From the NCBI RefSeq assembly GCF_018304765.1, contig NZ_CP072643.1:682001-746000 (forward strand): a stretch of DNA of 64,000 bases, in the 5' to 3' direction. The notes below the pieces were generated by a model, which did no database searches, was not told the origin of the DNA, and saw only the letters and a list, made by a program, of their open reading frames with translations. The translations under genes and the position numbers were made by a program. This stretch comes from Chloracidobacterium sp. N (lineage in GTDB: Bacteria > Acidobacteriota > Blastocatellia > Chloracidobacteriales > Chloracidobacteriaceae). Positions 53,275-60,493 of this stretch are shown here, one piece after another (position 1 is the stretch's first letter; the number at the start of each line of letters is the position of its first letter).

Positions 53275-54312
53275 TCAGTCAGAAGAGCGGGCAGCCAGTA
53301 CCATGAGCCGCCGCTTGCTGGCATACAGCACCAATCGGTCGCCCAGCATTTCAAACCGGTTGACCTGGGGAAGCAAGCGGTTGAAGCGGCTTTCGAGTCG
53401 CCGGACCGGCTCATCGAGGCAGGCGCGCTTGGTTCTGGTGGGCGGTGCAAACCGCAGTCTGGCACCCTGGATTTCGTAGCGCCCGGAAAAGCGGTTGCAA
53501 CCGTCCGAGCCGGTGTAGCGCCGACTAGCCGGATCAAACTCGATGAAGGGTTCGGCGACATTGACCGTCTCACCTTCGACTTCCACCAGCGTCCAGCGTT
53601 TGCCGGCCAATCGGTCCGGTCCGGCAGTTCCGCTCACGCCGCCAATCGGTGTCCCTCCACTGGATGCGCCCGCACTGGATGCGCCCGGCTCGGCCGGCCG
53701 TTCGGGACAGGTTTGGAAGTGTGAGACATCTTCGGCCCGAAGGGTGGGCGCCTCGCCCGGCTGCAGGACGTAGTTGACGACCGCCGTCCGCGAAGGACAG
53801 CAGGCCGGGTCGCCGGGGGCATAGCGACTGAACTCCGCCATCAGGCGCGAGGGGGAAATCAGCTCGACCCGGGTGAGTGCGCCATCCGTGCGCGCCTGCA
53901 TGGCGACCGGCGACAGCGTGCCGGCATAGCGGCCGTCCCAAGTGACAAACGCCTGGAAACCCAGTGGACGGCACATGCCATCGAGTCCCGACGTGGCCAT
54001 GACGACCTGGGCCGGGCCGAAGACCTGCACCGGGCCAAACAGCTTCCAGCCACGGGCGACGAGCGTCCGCTCGAATGGCTGGACCGGTTTGCGCATCTGC
54101 TCATTGCAGATGTCCGGCGCGGCCACATCCGGGACATCGGGCGGGTCAGGCAGTGGTGCGAGCTGGCCGCCACGGGAGCGGTTCCAGTCGGTCAGCGGGC
54201 GGTCCAGCCAGCTTTCACCGGCCGGACGCGCTTCAGCCGCCGCTGCCAACAGGAGAGTCAGGGCGCAGAACAACGCCAGAAAACGGGGCAGGAAGTGGAG
54301 GGTGACACGCAT
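53275..54312 (-). CDS. Exported META/HslJ-domain protein
   Basis: A 345-aa protein. The start at 54312 begins with a signal peptide (MRVTLHFLPRFLALFC, cleavage near AAAEA). Residues ~60-220 form an unassigned domain with several cysteines (DICNEQMRKP, GMCRPLG, DPACCPSR). A Gly/Ser linker is followed by a C-terminal META domain (~240-330), recognised by GKRWTLVEVEGE, FIEFDPASRRYTGSDGCNRF and TKRACLDEP. META domains occur in HslJ-type heat-shock or novobiocin-resistance proteins of the cell envelope. Function unknown; co-directional with the UbiB-like gene. Confidence 0.8.
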   Translation of the reverse strand: MRVTLHFLPRFLALFCALTLLLAAAAEARPAGESWLDRPLTDWNRSRGGQLAPLPDPPDVPDVAAPDICNEQMRKPVQPFERTLVARGWKLFGPVQVFGPAQVVMATSGLDGMCRPLGFQAFVTWDGRYAGTLSPVAMQARTDGALTRVELISPSRLMAEFSRYAPGDPACCPSRTAVVNYVLQPGEAPTLRAEDVSHFQTCPERPAEPGASSAGASSGGTPIGGVSGTAGPDRLAGKRWTLVEVEGETVNVAEPFIEFDPASRRYTGSDGCNRFSGRYEIQGARLRFAPPTRTKRACLDEPVRRLESRFNRLLPQVNRFEMLGDRLVLYASKRRLMVLAARSSD

Positions 54313-54419
54313 GGGGACGGGAGAAACCTTCGCTTTGGAGCTTTTTGGAGGACGCGCGTCTGCGATGCCGGCCGGCAAACGTGGGTGGCTTGCGGGGGGT
54401 TCAGCCACCCAGCACCGGC

Positions 54420-54713
54420 TCAGGCTTCATCCGGGGCGGCCGCCTTGGCGGCCGGCTTGGCTGGAGCCTTGGCCGCCGGTTTTTCGGCGGCTTTCGGTGC
54501 TGCCGTGCGCGGGGCCGCACCGCTGCCCATCGTGCCGGCCTTGCCGGGGTCAAAATCGGCCAGCTCGTTGTAAAGCCGGATGTAGAAGTTCGGGAAAAAG
54601 CTCGAAACCTGAAAGGTCGTCACGTAGAAGATGCCCGTCCCGGCAATGGCGGCCAGCCGCACCAGGCCCTCAAGGGGCTTCAGATCGTCACGTTCAAACT
54701 TGAGCAGGTCCAT
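54420..54713 (-). CDS. Small protein with hydrophobic head and Ala/Lys/Pro tail, unknown
   Basis: Not recognised. A 97-aa protein with AAGGAGG six bases before the ATG at 54713; an ATG at 54719 sits on top of that site. Residues 1-~55 are mixed charged and hydrophobic (VRLAAIAGTGIFYVTTFQV, then aromatic-rich SSFFPNFYIRLYNELADF). The tail from ~60 is a low-complexity Ala/Lys/Pro repeat ending in acidic residues. This head-tail plan is shared with the next upstream gene, 29 bp away on the same strand. A membrane-surface or structural role is a guess. Confidence 0.6.
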   Translation of the reverse strand: MDLLKFERDDLKPLEGLVRLAAIAGTGIFYVTTFQVSSFFPNFYIRLYNELADFDPGKAGTMGSGAAPRTAAPKAAEKPAAKAPAKPAAKAAAPDEA

Positions 54714-54742
54714 ACACATCCTCCTTCAGGGCGTCAGTCAGG

Positions 54743-55513
54743 TCATTCGCCTTCCGGCTTGCCGGGGCGGTTCGGACGCGGCCCGCCGCCAAAAGGTGGC
54801 GGCGCGGACGGTTTTGGTCGCGGGGCAGCCGCTGGCGGCGGCGCCGCCGGCGAGGCCATGGGCTGGGTTTCTTCAAGGGATTTGGTGTCCGGCGGCGGCG
54901 AAGCCAGTTTCTGCGTCTTCTCGGCGGCCGGCATGCTTTCCGTCGGACCGGCCGCCGGACTCTCCACCGTCGGCTTGTTTTCCGGCAGGCTGGCCGTGGA
55001 CCTGGCTTCCGGCGCGGGCGGCGCCTTGGTTTCGGCCGGGGGTTCGGGTTTGGGCGCGGCCGCCGGTTCGGCCTTTGGCGCCGGGGCCGCTTTGGCTTCC
55101 GGTGCCGGTTCGGGCGGAGGCGCTGGAGCAGCTTTCACTTCCGGCGCCGGCGGGGTGGGTGGAGCCGGCGCCGGTTCAGATTTTGGGGGCGGAGCGGCCG
55201 CCTGCGGTTTCGGTTCCGGTTTGGTTTCGACCTTCGGTTCGGGCTTTGCCGCTGGCTCCGGCTTGGGCGCCGGCGCCGGTTTGGCGGCCGGCGTGGTCAT
55301 TTTTGGGGCCGCCGGCTTGGGAGCTTCCGGCGCGGGCGCCGGAATGGGCAACTCCTCCACATCGGCCGACAGGTCAGGAAACATGGTTTTCTGAACCTTG
55401 ATGAAGGCCCCGGCAAAGGCCGTGTAGGTGTTGCCGACATTGTCAATGTATTCGGCGAGCGCATTTTCAAAGTCGCCGAACCGCTCGTTGATGACGTTGC
55501 GAAACAGTCCCAT
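54743..55513 (-). CDS. Protein with short conserved head and ~190-residue Pro/Ala/Glu/Lys disordered tail
   Basis: Not recognised. The 256-aa protein begins with a ~55-residue amphipathic head (MGLFRNVINERFGDFENALA, then VGNTYTAFAGAFIKVQKTMF). The remainder is dominated by Pro-Ala-Pro, Lys-Pro-Glu and Ala-Pro repeats, ending Gly/Arg/Pro-rich. Such tails are usually extended linkers spanning the periplasm or organising assemblies. No signal peptide or membrane helix is seen. It is first in a two-gene unit with the 97-aa protein and is divergent to the nine-haem cytochrome gene. Confidence 0.6.
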   Translation of the reverse strand: MGLFRNVINERFGDFENALAEYIDNVGNTYTAFAGAFIKVQKTMFPDLSADVEELPIPAPAPEAPKPAAPKMTTPAAKPAPAPKPEPAAKPEPKVETKPEPKPQAAAPPPKSEPAPAPPTPPAPEVKAAPAPPPEPAPEAKAAPAPKAEPAAAPKPEPPAETKAPPAPEARSTASLPENKPTVESPAAGPTESMPAAEKTQKLASPPPDTKSLEETQPMASPAAPPPAAAPRPKPSAPPPFGGGPRPNRPGKPEGE

Positions 55514-55709
55514 AACAGGTTTGGCTTTCCTTTCAAGACAGTGATGCCGCGCCCCGACACCACTCGACGGGGACTGAAGCAGGAAGTCTGACCAGACGGG
55601 CGCGTGAATGCTTGTTTTTACTGTAGGTCGTCACGGGCTGAAGTGTCAATTTGGCTTTGACTTTGCCGTGTTTTGTGTTTTTTTGGACAAATCTTGCCGC
55701 ACCAGGGAA

Positions 55710-55731
55710 AATGCTCCCGACCGGGAGCATT
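55710..55731. promoter_or_regulatory. Perfect inverted repeat in a divergent intergenic region
   Basis: AATGCTCCC (55710-55718) and GGGAGCATT (55723-55731) flank a 4-nt GACC spacer. It lies between the divergent small-protein operon and the multihaem cytochrome gene, 75 bp upstream of the cytochrome ATG, in a locally AT-richer stretch. It could be an operator for a dimeric regulator or a leader hairpin; no T-tract follows. Confidence 0.5.
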
Positions 55732-55805
55732 CCCCCACCCTGGCCCTGTTCTGGCACGCCTCATTCTGCGACTTCTGGCGATTCCGCCGGTTCGGTGCAT
55801 GCACG

Positions 55806-57005
55806 ATGGACACCTCACTCCGCCTTCGTTCGTCCGTACGCCTGGGCATTGTCGTCCTGTTCGCGCTCCTGGGGGGGTGGCTCGCCGCCTGCTCGCGCCA
55901 CACACCCGAAGCACGCCCGCCGAAACCGATTCAGGCCGACACTTTCGAGATCGGGCCGCTGACGCCGGTGGTGATTTCGCCTACCAAGGACCTGACGAAG
56001 TTTCTGCACGCAGACCACACGGAGCAGGTGGATGCGCGGCTGACCTGCAACTACTGCCACGGCGTCGAGGCGAATCTGCAAAAGCTGGCGCAGTACGCCG
56101 ACAACCCCAAAGAAGCCAACAAACCACCCTATCCCGGTCATGCCAGTTGCATGGCCTGCCACATGGCGGAGTTCACCCAGACCCGACCGACGCCGGTGGC
56201 CGACAAGGGGGCCGACAAAGGTGGACGTGGTGAACCGTCCGGGCAATGGTCGGCGATGTGCTACGTGTGCCACCAGCAGGTGGGTCTCGACCGGGAAGGC
56301 GTCAACGCCATGGACGCCTTCCCGGGACGGCTCAGCCACAATGTCATCTTCACGGCGGAACAGCACCGGGAACACATGGCCTATGCCTATCCGTCCGATC
56401 TGCCCGACCAGAAACGGGCCGGGCAGAAGATGGATGACAAAACCTGCCGGGACTGTCACGGCGTGCTGCCCCATCCCCAACCGGGGGTGACCTTCGAGGC
56501 GCACACAACCTGTTATGCCTGCCACCGGACGAGCGAGTACCGGCCGCCGGCCCTGGGCACGAAAAGCGAGGTTCCGCCGGGGGCGCTGGCTTCCGGCGCG
56601 TGCAACACCTGCCATGTGACAACGACCAAGCTGGAGGAACTGCGGCCGCTCGCGGCCAAAATGCAGGGCGTGCGGTCGTACTCGTTCAAGTTCACCCACG
56701 CCACCCACCAGCAGGGCAAGTGCACCGACTGCCACAACCTCAACGGCACCTATGCCAACCAGGTTGGCACGCCGCGCGCCAAACAGCACTTGACCGGAAC
56801 GCGCTCGGCCGTGGGGCAGGGATGCTTCAGTTGCCACGACGGCAAGCGCGCCTTCGGCGACCTGGACGCCAACGGACAGGCCACCCAGGCCCACTGCCTG
56901 AAGTGTCACGTACCCTCCCAGCTCGGCCCCCTGTTCGGCACACCGACGGCCGCCCTCAGCCCGTCGCCGGAACCGGGCCCGGTTCCGAACCTGGCCCGGC
57001 GGTGA
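55806..57005 (+). CDS. Nine-haem c-type cytochrome lipoprotein
   Basis: A 399-aa protein with a lipoprotein signal; the lipobox LAAC has Cys at residue 29, predicting lipid anchoring. Nine CxxCH haem-binding motifs follow: CNYCH, CMACH, CYVCH, CRDCH, CYACH, CNTCH, CTDCH, CFSCH and CLKCH. Extra histidines (HADHT, HATHQQ, HLTG) can give bis-His ligation. The repeat layout resembles tetrahaem c3/c7-type modules. The likely role is periplasmic or extracellular electron transfer. The start at 55806 is chosen because the signal peptide begins there; the frame is open further upstream. A second multihaem cytochrome gene follows on the same strand. Confidence 0.9.
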   Translation: MDTSLRLRSSVRLGIVVLFALLGGWLAACSRHTPEARPPKPIQADTFEIGPLTPVVISPTKDLTKFLHADHTEQVDARLTCNYCHGVEANLQKLAQYADNPKEANKPPYPGHASCMACHMAEFTQTRPTPVADKGADKGGRGEPSGQWSAMCYVCHQQVGLDREGVNAMDAFPGRLSHNVIFTAEQHREHMAYAYPSDLPDQKRAGQKMDDKTCRDCHGVLPHPQPGVTFEAHTTCYACHRTSEYRPPALGTKSEVPPGALASGACNTCHVTTTKLEELRPLAAKMQGVRSYSFKFTHATHQQGKCTDCHNLNGTYANQVGTPRAKQHLTGTRSAVGQGCFSCHDGKRAFGDLDANGQATQAHCLKCHVPSQLGPLFGTPTAALSPSPEPGPVPNLARR

Positions 57006-57222
57006 TATTTCCCGGGTTGACCGGCCTCCGGTGGACGGGCAGGACGGGAACGTTTCCGGGCATGACAGGCCGTGGGCGGCTCGTGTATCGTCCCAGCGAT
57101 TCGACCTGACCAACGTCGTCACACGGGCCAGCATCAGACAAGCGTTGCCTCAACCACCTGCTGCACACCCATGTGCCCCCCCCGTTTGCGGATTTCTCCC
57201 CAAAAAGGAGCGGGAACAACCC

Positions 57223-57780
57223 ATGAAACGATGGTTCATCGCAGTCTATCTCTTTAGCGCCGTCTGGCTGCTTGCCGCGCCGACGGCCGCGCGCCTCACG
57301 AACGCGGTTCTGGATGAAAACGCCAGCACGAAAATGCCGGGCAAGCTGGTGTTTGACAACACCGAAAGCGACCCGCCCTTCTCGAAGTACGCCGGGTACA
57401 AGGACGACAAAGGCAAGGCCCCCTTCGACCACCAGCAGCATGTGGACTACCAAGGTTCGACCTGTGTTGTGTGCCACCACACCAACTCCAAGACCCTCAC
57501 GGCCAAAGGTGATGTCGCCAGCGAGCCGGTCATGAAGTGCACCGTCTGCCACACTGACCAGGACAAGGCACCGTCGCCGGTCGAGGGGACGAACGAGGAC
57601 CACAAGTTCAAGGGTGTTCCGGCCGTCGAAGCAGATGCGGCTTACCACGGCGTGGACAACTCCAAGAATGCCGCCAGTGAGGCCGGGTGCATCACCTGCC
57701 ACAAGCGGCTGGAGAAGGAATTTCCCAAAGCCGGCAAGGTGGTCTCGTGCAGCAGTTGCCACACCGGCCAGGATTCCTGA
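57223..57780 (+). CDS. Tetrahaem class III (c3-type) cytochrome c
   Basis: A 185-aa periplasmic protein with a signal peptide (~1-23). Four CxxCH motifs (CVVCH, CTVCH, CITCH, CSSCH) plus axial-ligand histidines (FDHQQHV, DHKFKG, AAYHGVD) match the cytochrome c3 pattern, although the spacing is stretched by an insert after the first motif. AAGGAG lies 12 bases before the ATG. It is preceded by the nine-haem cytochrome and followed by a membrane-anchored TPR protein, so the three may form one electron-transfer unit. Confidence 0.9.
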   Translation: MKRWFIAVYLFSAVWLLAAPTAARLTNAVLDENASTKMPGKLVFDNTESDPPFSKYAGYKDDKGKAPFDHQQHVDYQGSTCVVCHHTNSKTLTAKGDVASEPVMKCTVCHTDQDKAPSPVEGTNEDHKFKGVPAVEADAAYHGVDNSKNAASEAGCITCHKRLEKEFPKAGKVVSCSSCHTGQDS

Positions 57781-57869
57781 CGTTTCACGGACACGGGCAG
57801 CACGGCCTGGGGCCAGGCTTCCCGTGTGATCTTTCGCAGCTTTGTTTTGAACCGTCGTTTTCGGAACCG

Positions 57870-58634
57870 GTGAGTACGGCTTCCTTCAAAACCTTTGTCC
57901 TTGGGTTGGTGGTGGGCGCGCTGGGCGGCTACGGACTGGGGCACTGGCTGCCATTGGGCGGAGCTGCCGGAGCGGGGGCGTCGCCACCAGCGCCGGACGG
58001 CCGGCCAGCAGCAACAGCGGTCGCGCCACCATTGACGCCGGACCAGAGCCGCGGTGCCCTTCCGGCCACGCATCCACCACTTACCACGGCTGGTGGCCCC
58101 AGTGCCTCGCCAGCGGTCAGGGCGGCTTGTCAGTCGGCCGATGCCGATCCGGGCAACTACTTGGCGCAGATGGATGCGGCAGCGGCACTGTACCGAGCGG
58201 GAAACTTTGCCGGGGCGCTCGACTACGCCCAGCGGGCGCGCCACCTGCGCCCCGACAGTGTGGATGCCCTTCTGGCCGTTGGTGTCTCACAGGCTGAGCT
58301 GGAGCAATACGACGCAGCGGCAAAAACGCTGGCCCAGGCCGTCGAGCGGCGTCCTGACGATGCCGACATCCGTACCGAACTGGCCTACGTTCACCTGCGG
58401 CGAAAAGACTTTCGGGCGGCCCTGGCCGAGGCCGAACGCGCCCACCGTCTGGCAGCCCATGCGGAGCGGACGCTTGAAATCATCGTCCAGTCCGCGCTGG
58501 CGCTGGGAGAGAAGGCGCGGGCCAAAGCGGCGCTCGACCGCCTGGCGGCCGTCAACCCTGGCAATCCCCGCCTGGCTGAACTGGCCCGGGCGCTGGCGGC
58601 AGCCACGCCCACGGCGAAAGAAAAACCGTCATGA
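57870..58634 (+). CDS. Membrane-anchored TPR protein
   Basis: A 254-aa protein from a GTG start at 57870 (the frame extends upstream but overlaps the cytochrome gene). One transmembrane helix at ~8-30 (FVLGLVVGALGGYGLGHWL), a Pro/Ala linker, then TPRs at ~90-245 (AALYRAGNFAGALDYAQRA, ALLAVGVSQAELEQYDAAAK, ELAYVHLRRKDFRAALAEA). Possible assembly factor for the neighbouring cytochromes, as TPR proteins serve in cytochrome maturation; inferred. The last ~134 bp are partly duplicated at 59739-59872, beyond the dam gene. Confidence 0.75.
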   Translation: MSTASFKTFVLGLVVGALGGYGLGHWLPLGGAAGAGASPPAPDGRPAATAVAPPLTPDQSRGALPATHPPLTTAGGPSASPAVRAACQSADADPGNYLAQMDAAAALYRAGNFAGALDYAQRARHLRPDSVDALLAVGVSQAELEQYDAAAKTLAQAVERRPDDADIRTELAYVHLRRKDFRAALAEAERAHRLAAHAERTLEIIVQSALALGEKARAKAALDRLAAVNPGNPRLAELARALAAATPTAKEKPS

Positions 58635-58637
58635 GCG

Positions 58638-59606
58638 ATGATTATGACAAGAGCCAGACCCTTCATAAAATGGGTAGGTGGTAAAAGCCAACTGCTGGAG
58701 CAATTTGAAAATTTCTACCCTGATGAACTTAGAAAAGGCATCATTAAAAATTATGTTGAGCCTTTTTTGGGCGGAGGCGCATTGTTTTTCGCTCTTTCAC
58801 AACGGTATAAAATTGAAAGTGCCTATCTGTCGGACTTGAACAAAGACCTGATTTTGACCTATCAGGTTATCCAACAACGCCCTAACGATTTACTTGACTT
58901 TTTGGAGCAGTATCAAAAGGATTACGACCAAACAGAACCAGAGAAACGCAAAGATTTATTTTTGACAGTACGCCGGCATTTCAACCTGCAGCATTTTGAA
59001 ATAAACTACAAAAAACTGTCAGACAACTGGATTCCACGGGCTGCACAACTTATCTTCTTGAACAAAACATGTTTTAATGGGCTCTTCCGCCTTAACTCGA
59101 GAGGTGAGTTTAACGTGCCTTATGGAAAATATAAAACAGCAGTGATTTTTGACGAACCCAATATTTTAGCTGTCTCAAAAGTCCTGCAACGTGCTGAGAT
59201 TCAGCAAGCTGATTATACAAGTTGCTTTGACAAAGTAAACGAAAATACATTTGTCTATCTTGACCCACCTTACAGACCCATCAGTCAAACAGCAAGTTTT
59301 ACAACTTACACAGACGCAGGATTTGATGATAAAGAACAACTGCAGTTAGCCCAATTTTTCCGAAAATTGGATAGGGAAACGGGAGCAAAACTAATGCTTT
59401 CTAATTCCGACCCTAAGAACGAGAATCCCAAAGACGATTTTTTTGAAAAGGCTTATTCCGGTTATAACATTTTCAGGGTTTCGGCAAGCAGGGCGGTAAA
59501 TTGCAACGGCGAAAGACGTGGCAAAATTAACGAACTCTTAGTCATCAACTATCAATGTGAACAACAAACCCTGGAAGTCAATTTTCAACACGTGCGAAAC
59601 CCGTGA
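58638..59606 (+). CDS. dam: DNA adenine methyltransferase, Dam/DpnM type (D12 class)
   Basis: A 322-aa class D12 N6-adenine methyltransferase, expected to methylate adenine in GATC-like sites. The SAM-binding motif FIKWVGGKSQLL is at residues 9-20, VEPFLGGGALFFALS at ~42-56 and the catalytic DPPY at 209-212. LNKTCFNGLFRLNSRGEFNVP (~133) is also typical. No cognate restriction gene is adjacent. Codon and base composition differ sharply from the neighbours (visibly AT-rich), marking recent transfer. Starts at 58638 or 58644 (MTRARPF). It splits the TPR-ferritin-like gene pair. Confidence 0.9.
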   Translation: MIMTRARPFIKWVGGKSQLLEQFENFYPDELRKGIIKNYVEPFLGGGALFFALSQRYKIESAYLSDLNKDLILTYQVIQQRPNDLLDFLEQYQKDYDQTEPEKRKDLFLTVRRHFNLQHFEINYKKLSDNWIPRAAQLIFLNKTCFNGLFRLNSRGEFNVPYGKYKTAVIFDEPNILAVSKVLQRAEIQQADYTSCFDKVNENTFVYLDPPYRPISQTASFTTYTDAGFDDKEQLQLAQFFRKLDRETGAKLMLSNSDPKNENPKDDFFEKAYSGYNIFRVSASRAVNCNGERRGKINELLVINYQCEQQTLEVNFQHVRNP

Positions 59607-59722
59607 ACACAATTTTCCGTAAAGTATGAGAAAGATTGTAATAGCGTAAGACTCTTGAAAAGCTATCAGTTTGAAATAGAAAGCAGGCAAAACCTTCTAA
59701 CACTACGCGCACAGTTCAACAT

Positions 59723-59872
59723 GACGCGGCCGCAAAAGCGCTGGGGGACAGGGACCGGGACAAAGCGATGCTCGATTGCCTGGCGGCCGTCAACCCTGGC
59801 AATCCCCGCCTGGCTGAACTGGCCCGGGCGCTGGCGGCAGCCACGCCAACGATGAAAGAGAGACCGTCATGA
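59723..59872 (+). pseudogene. Duplicated 3' end of the TPR gene
   Basis: An open frame without its own start, ending in TGA at 59870-59872, encodes LAAVNPGNPRLAELARALAA plus flanks, a near copy of the C-terminus of the 57870 gene. At the DNA level ~60 bp are identical (core GTCAACCCTGGCAATCCCCG), while the flanks differ at about ten of 50 positions upstream and a few downstream. It is a remnant of another allele or paralogue left on the far side of the dam island. The stop overlaps the ATG of the ferritin-like gene (ATGA), the coupling expected of the intact gene. The ~115 bp before it (59607-59722) is AT-rich and shows no gene. Confidence 0.8.
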
Positions 59873-60456
59873 GCAGCAATGATGCGGAAATCCACGGCAG
59901 CCTGCGCGCCTTGGCGCTTCCCCGGCGGGCCGTCCTGCACATGGGCTTTGTGGCCGGCATCAGCGCCGGTCTGGGCCATCTGGCTGAAGCAGCGCAGCGA
60001 AGTCCGCGCAACGCCGATGTGGCCCTTCTCAACGCGGCGCTGGCACTGGAACACCAGGCGATTGCCGCCTATGACGCAGGTGTAGGAACGGGACTTCTCA
60101 AGGGCGAAACCCTCGAACTGGCCCGGCACTTCCAGAGCCAGCACCGGGCGCACCGTGATCTCCTGGTCGGGGAAATTCGCAAGCTGGGCGGGACGCCGGC
60201 CGTGGCCCTGGCCAGCTACACGTTCAAGGGCAAGGACGATGCCCCCATTGAGTTCAGGACGGCCGAGGATGTTCTGGTCTTTGCCCTGGGTCTGGAAGGC
60301 GGCGCGGCCAGCGCCTACCTGGGTCTTTTACCTCAGTTGACTTCCAGGGCGATGCTCTCCACCATTGCCGGTATTGCGTGTGATGAGTCCCAGCATGCAG
60401 CAGCGATTCGGCTCCTTCTGCGGCAGCAGCCGGCGCCGGATGCCGTCGTGAGATAG
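59869..60456 (+). CDS. Ferritin-like domain protein
   Basis: A 195-aa protein with a basic N-terminus containing PRRAVLHMGFVAGISAGLG, similar to a twin-arginine signal. A four-helix ferritin-like domain follows: ALALEHQAIAAYDAG (~65), FQSQHRAHRDLLVGEI (~90) and ACDESQHAAAIRLLL (~170). These supply E-H and E-S-Q-H type metal ligands. It resembles DUF4439/Ferritin_2 proteins rather than classic bacterioferritin. A periplasmic di-iron or oxidant-handling role near the multihaem cytochromes is an inference. Translationally coupled to the TPR-gene remnant. Confidence 0.75.
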   Translation: MSSNDAEIHGSLRALALPRRAVLHMGFVAGISAGLGHLAEAAQRSPRNADVALLNAALALEHQAIAAYDAGVGTGLLKGETLELARHFQSQHRAHRDLLVGEIRKLGGTPAVALASYTFKGKDDAPIEFRTAEDVLVFALGLEGGAASAYLGLLPQLTSRAMLSTIAGIACDESQHAAAIRLLLRQQPAPDAVVR

Positions 60457-60493
60457 GTATGCTGCCAGGCTGTTCGTTCCTGATGTACGGGTT

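Noticed and set aside
58638-59722. Insertion sequence or prophage
   Set aside because: No transposase, integrase, terminal inverted repeats or phage genes; only a methylase and a duplicated gene end.
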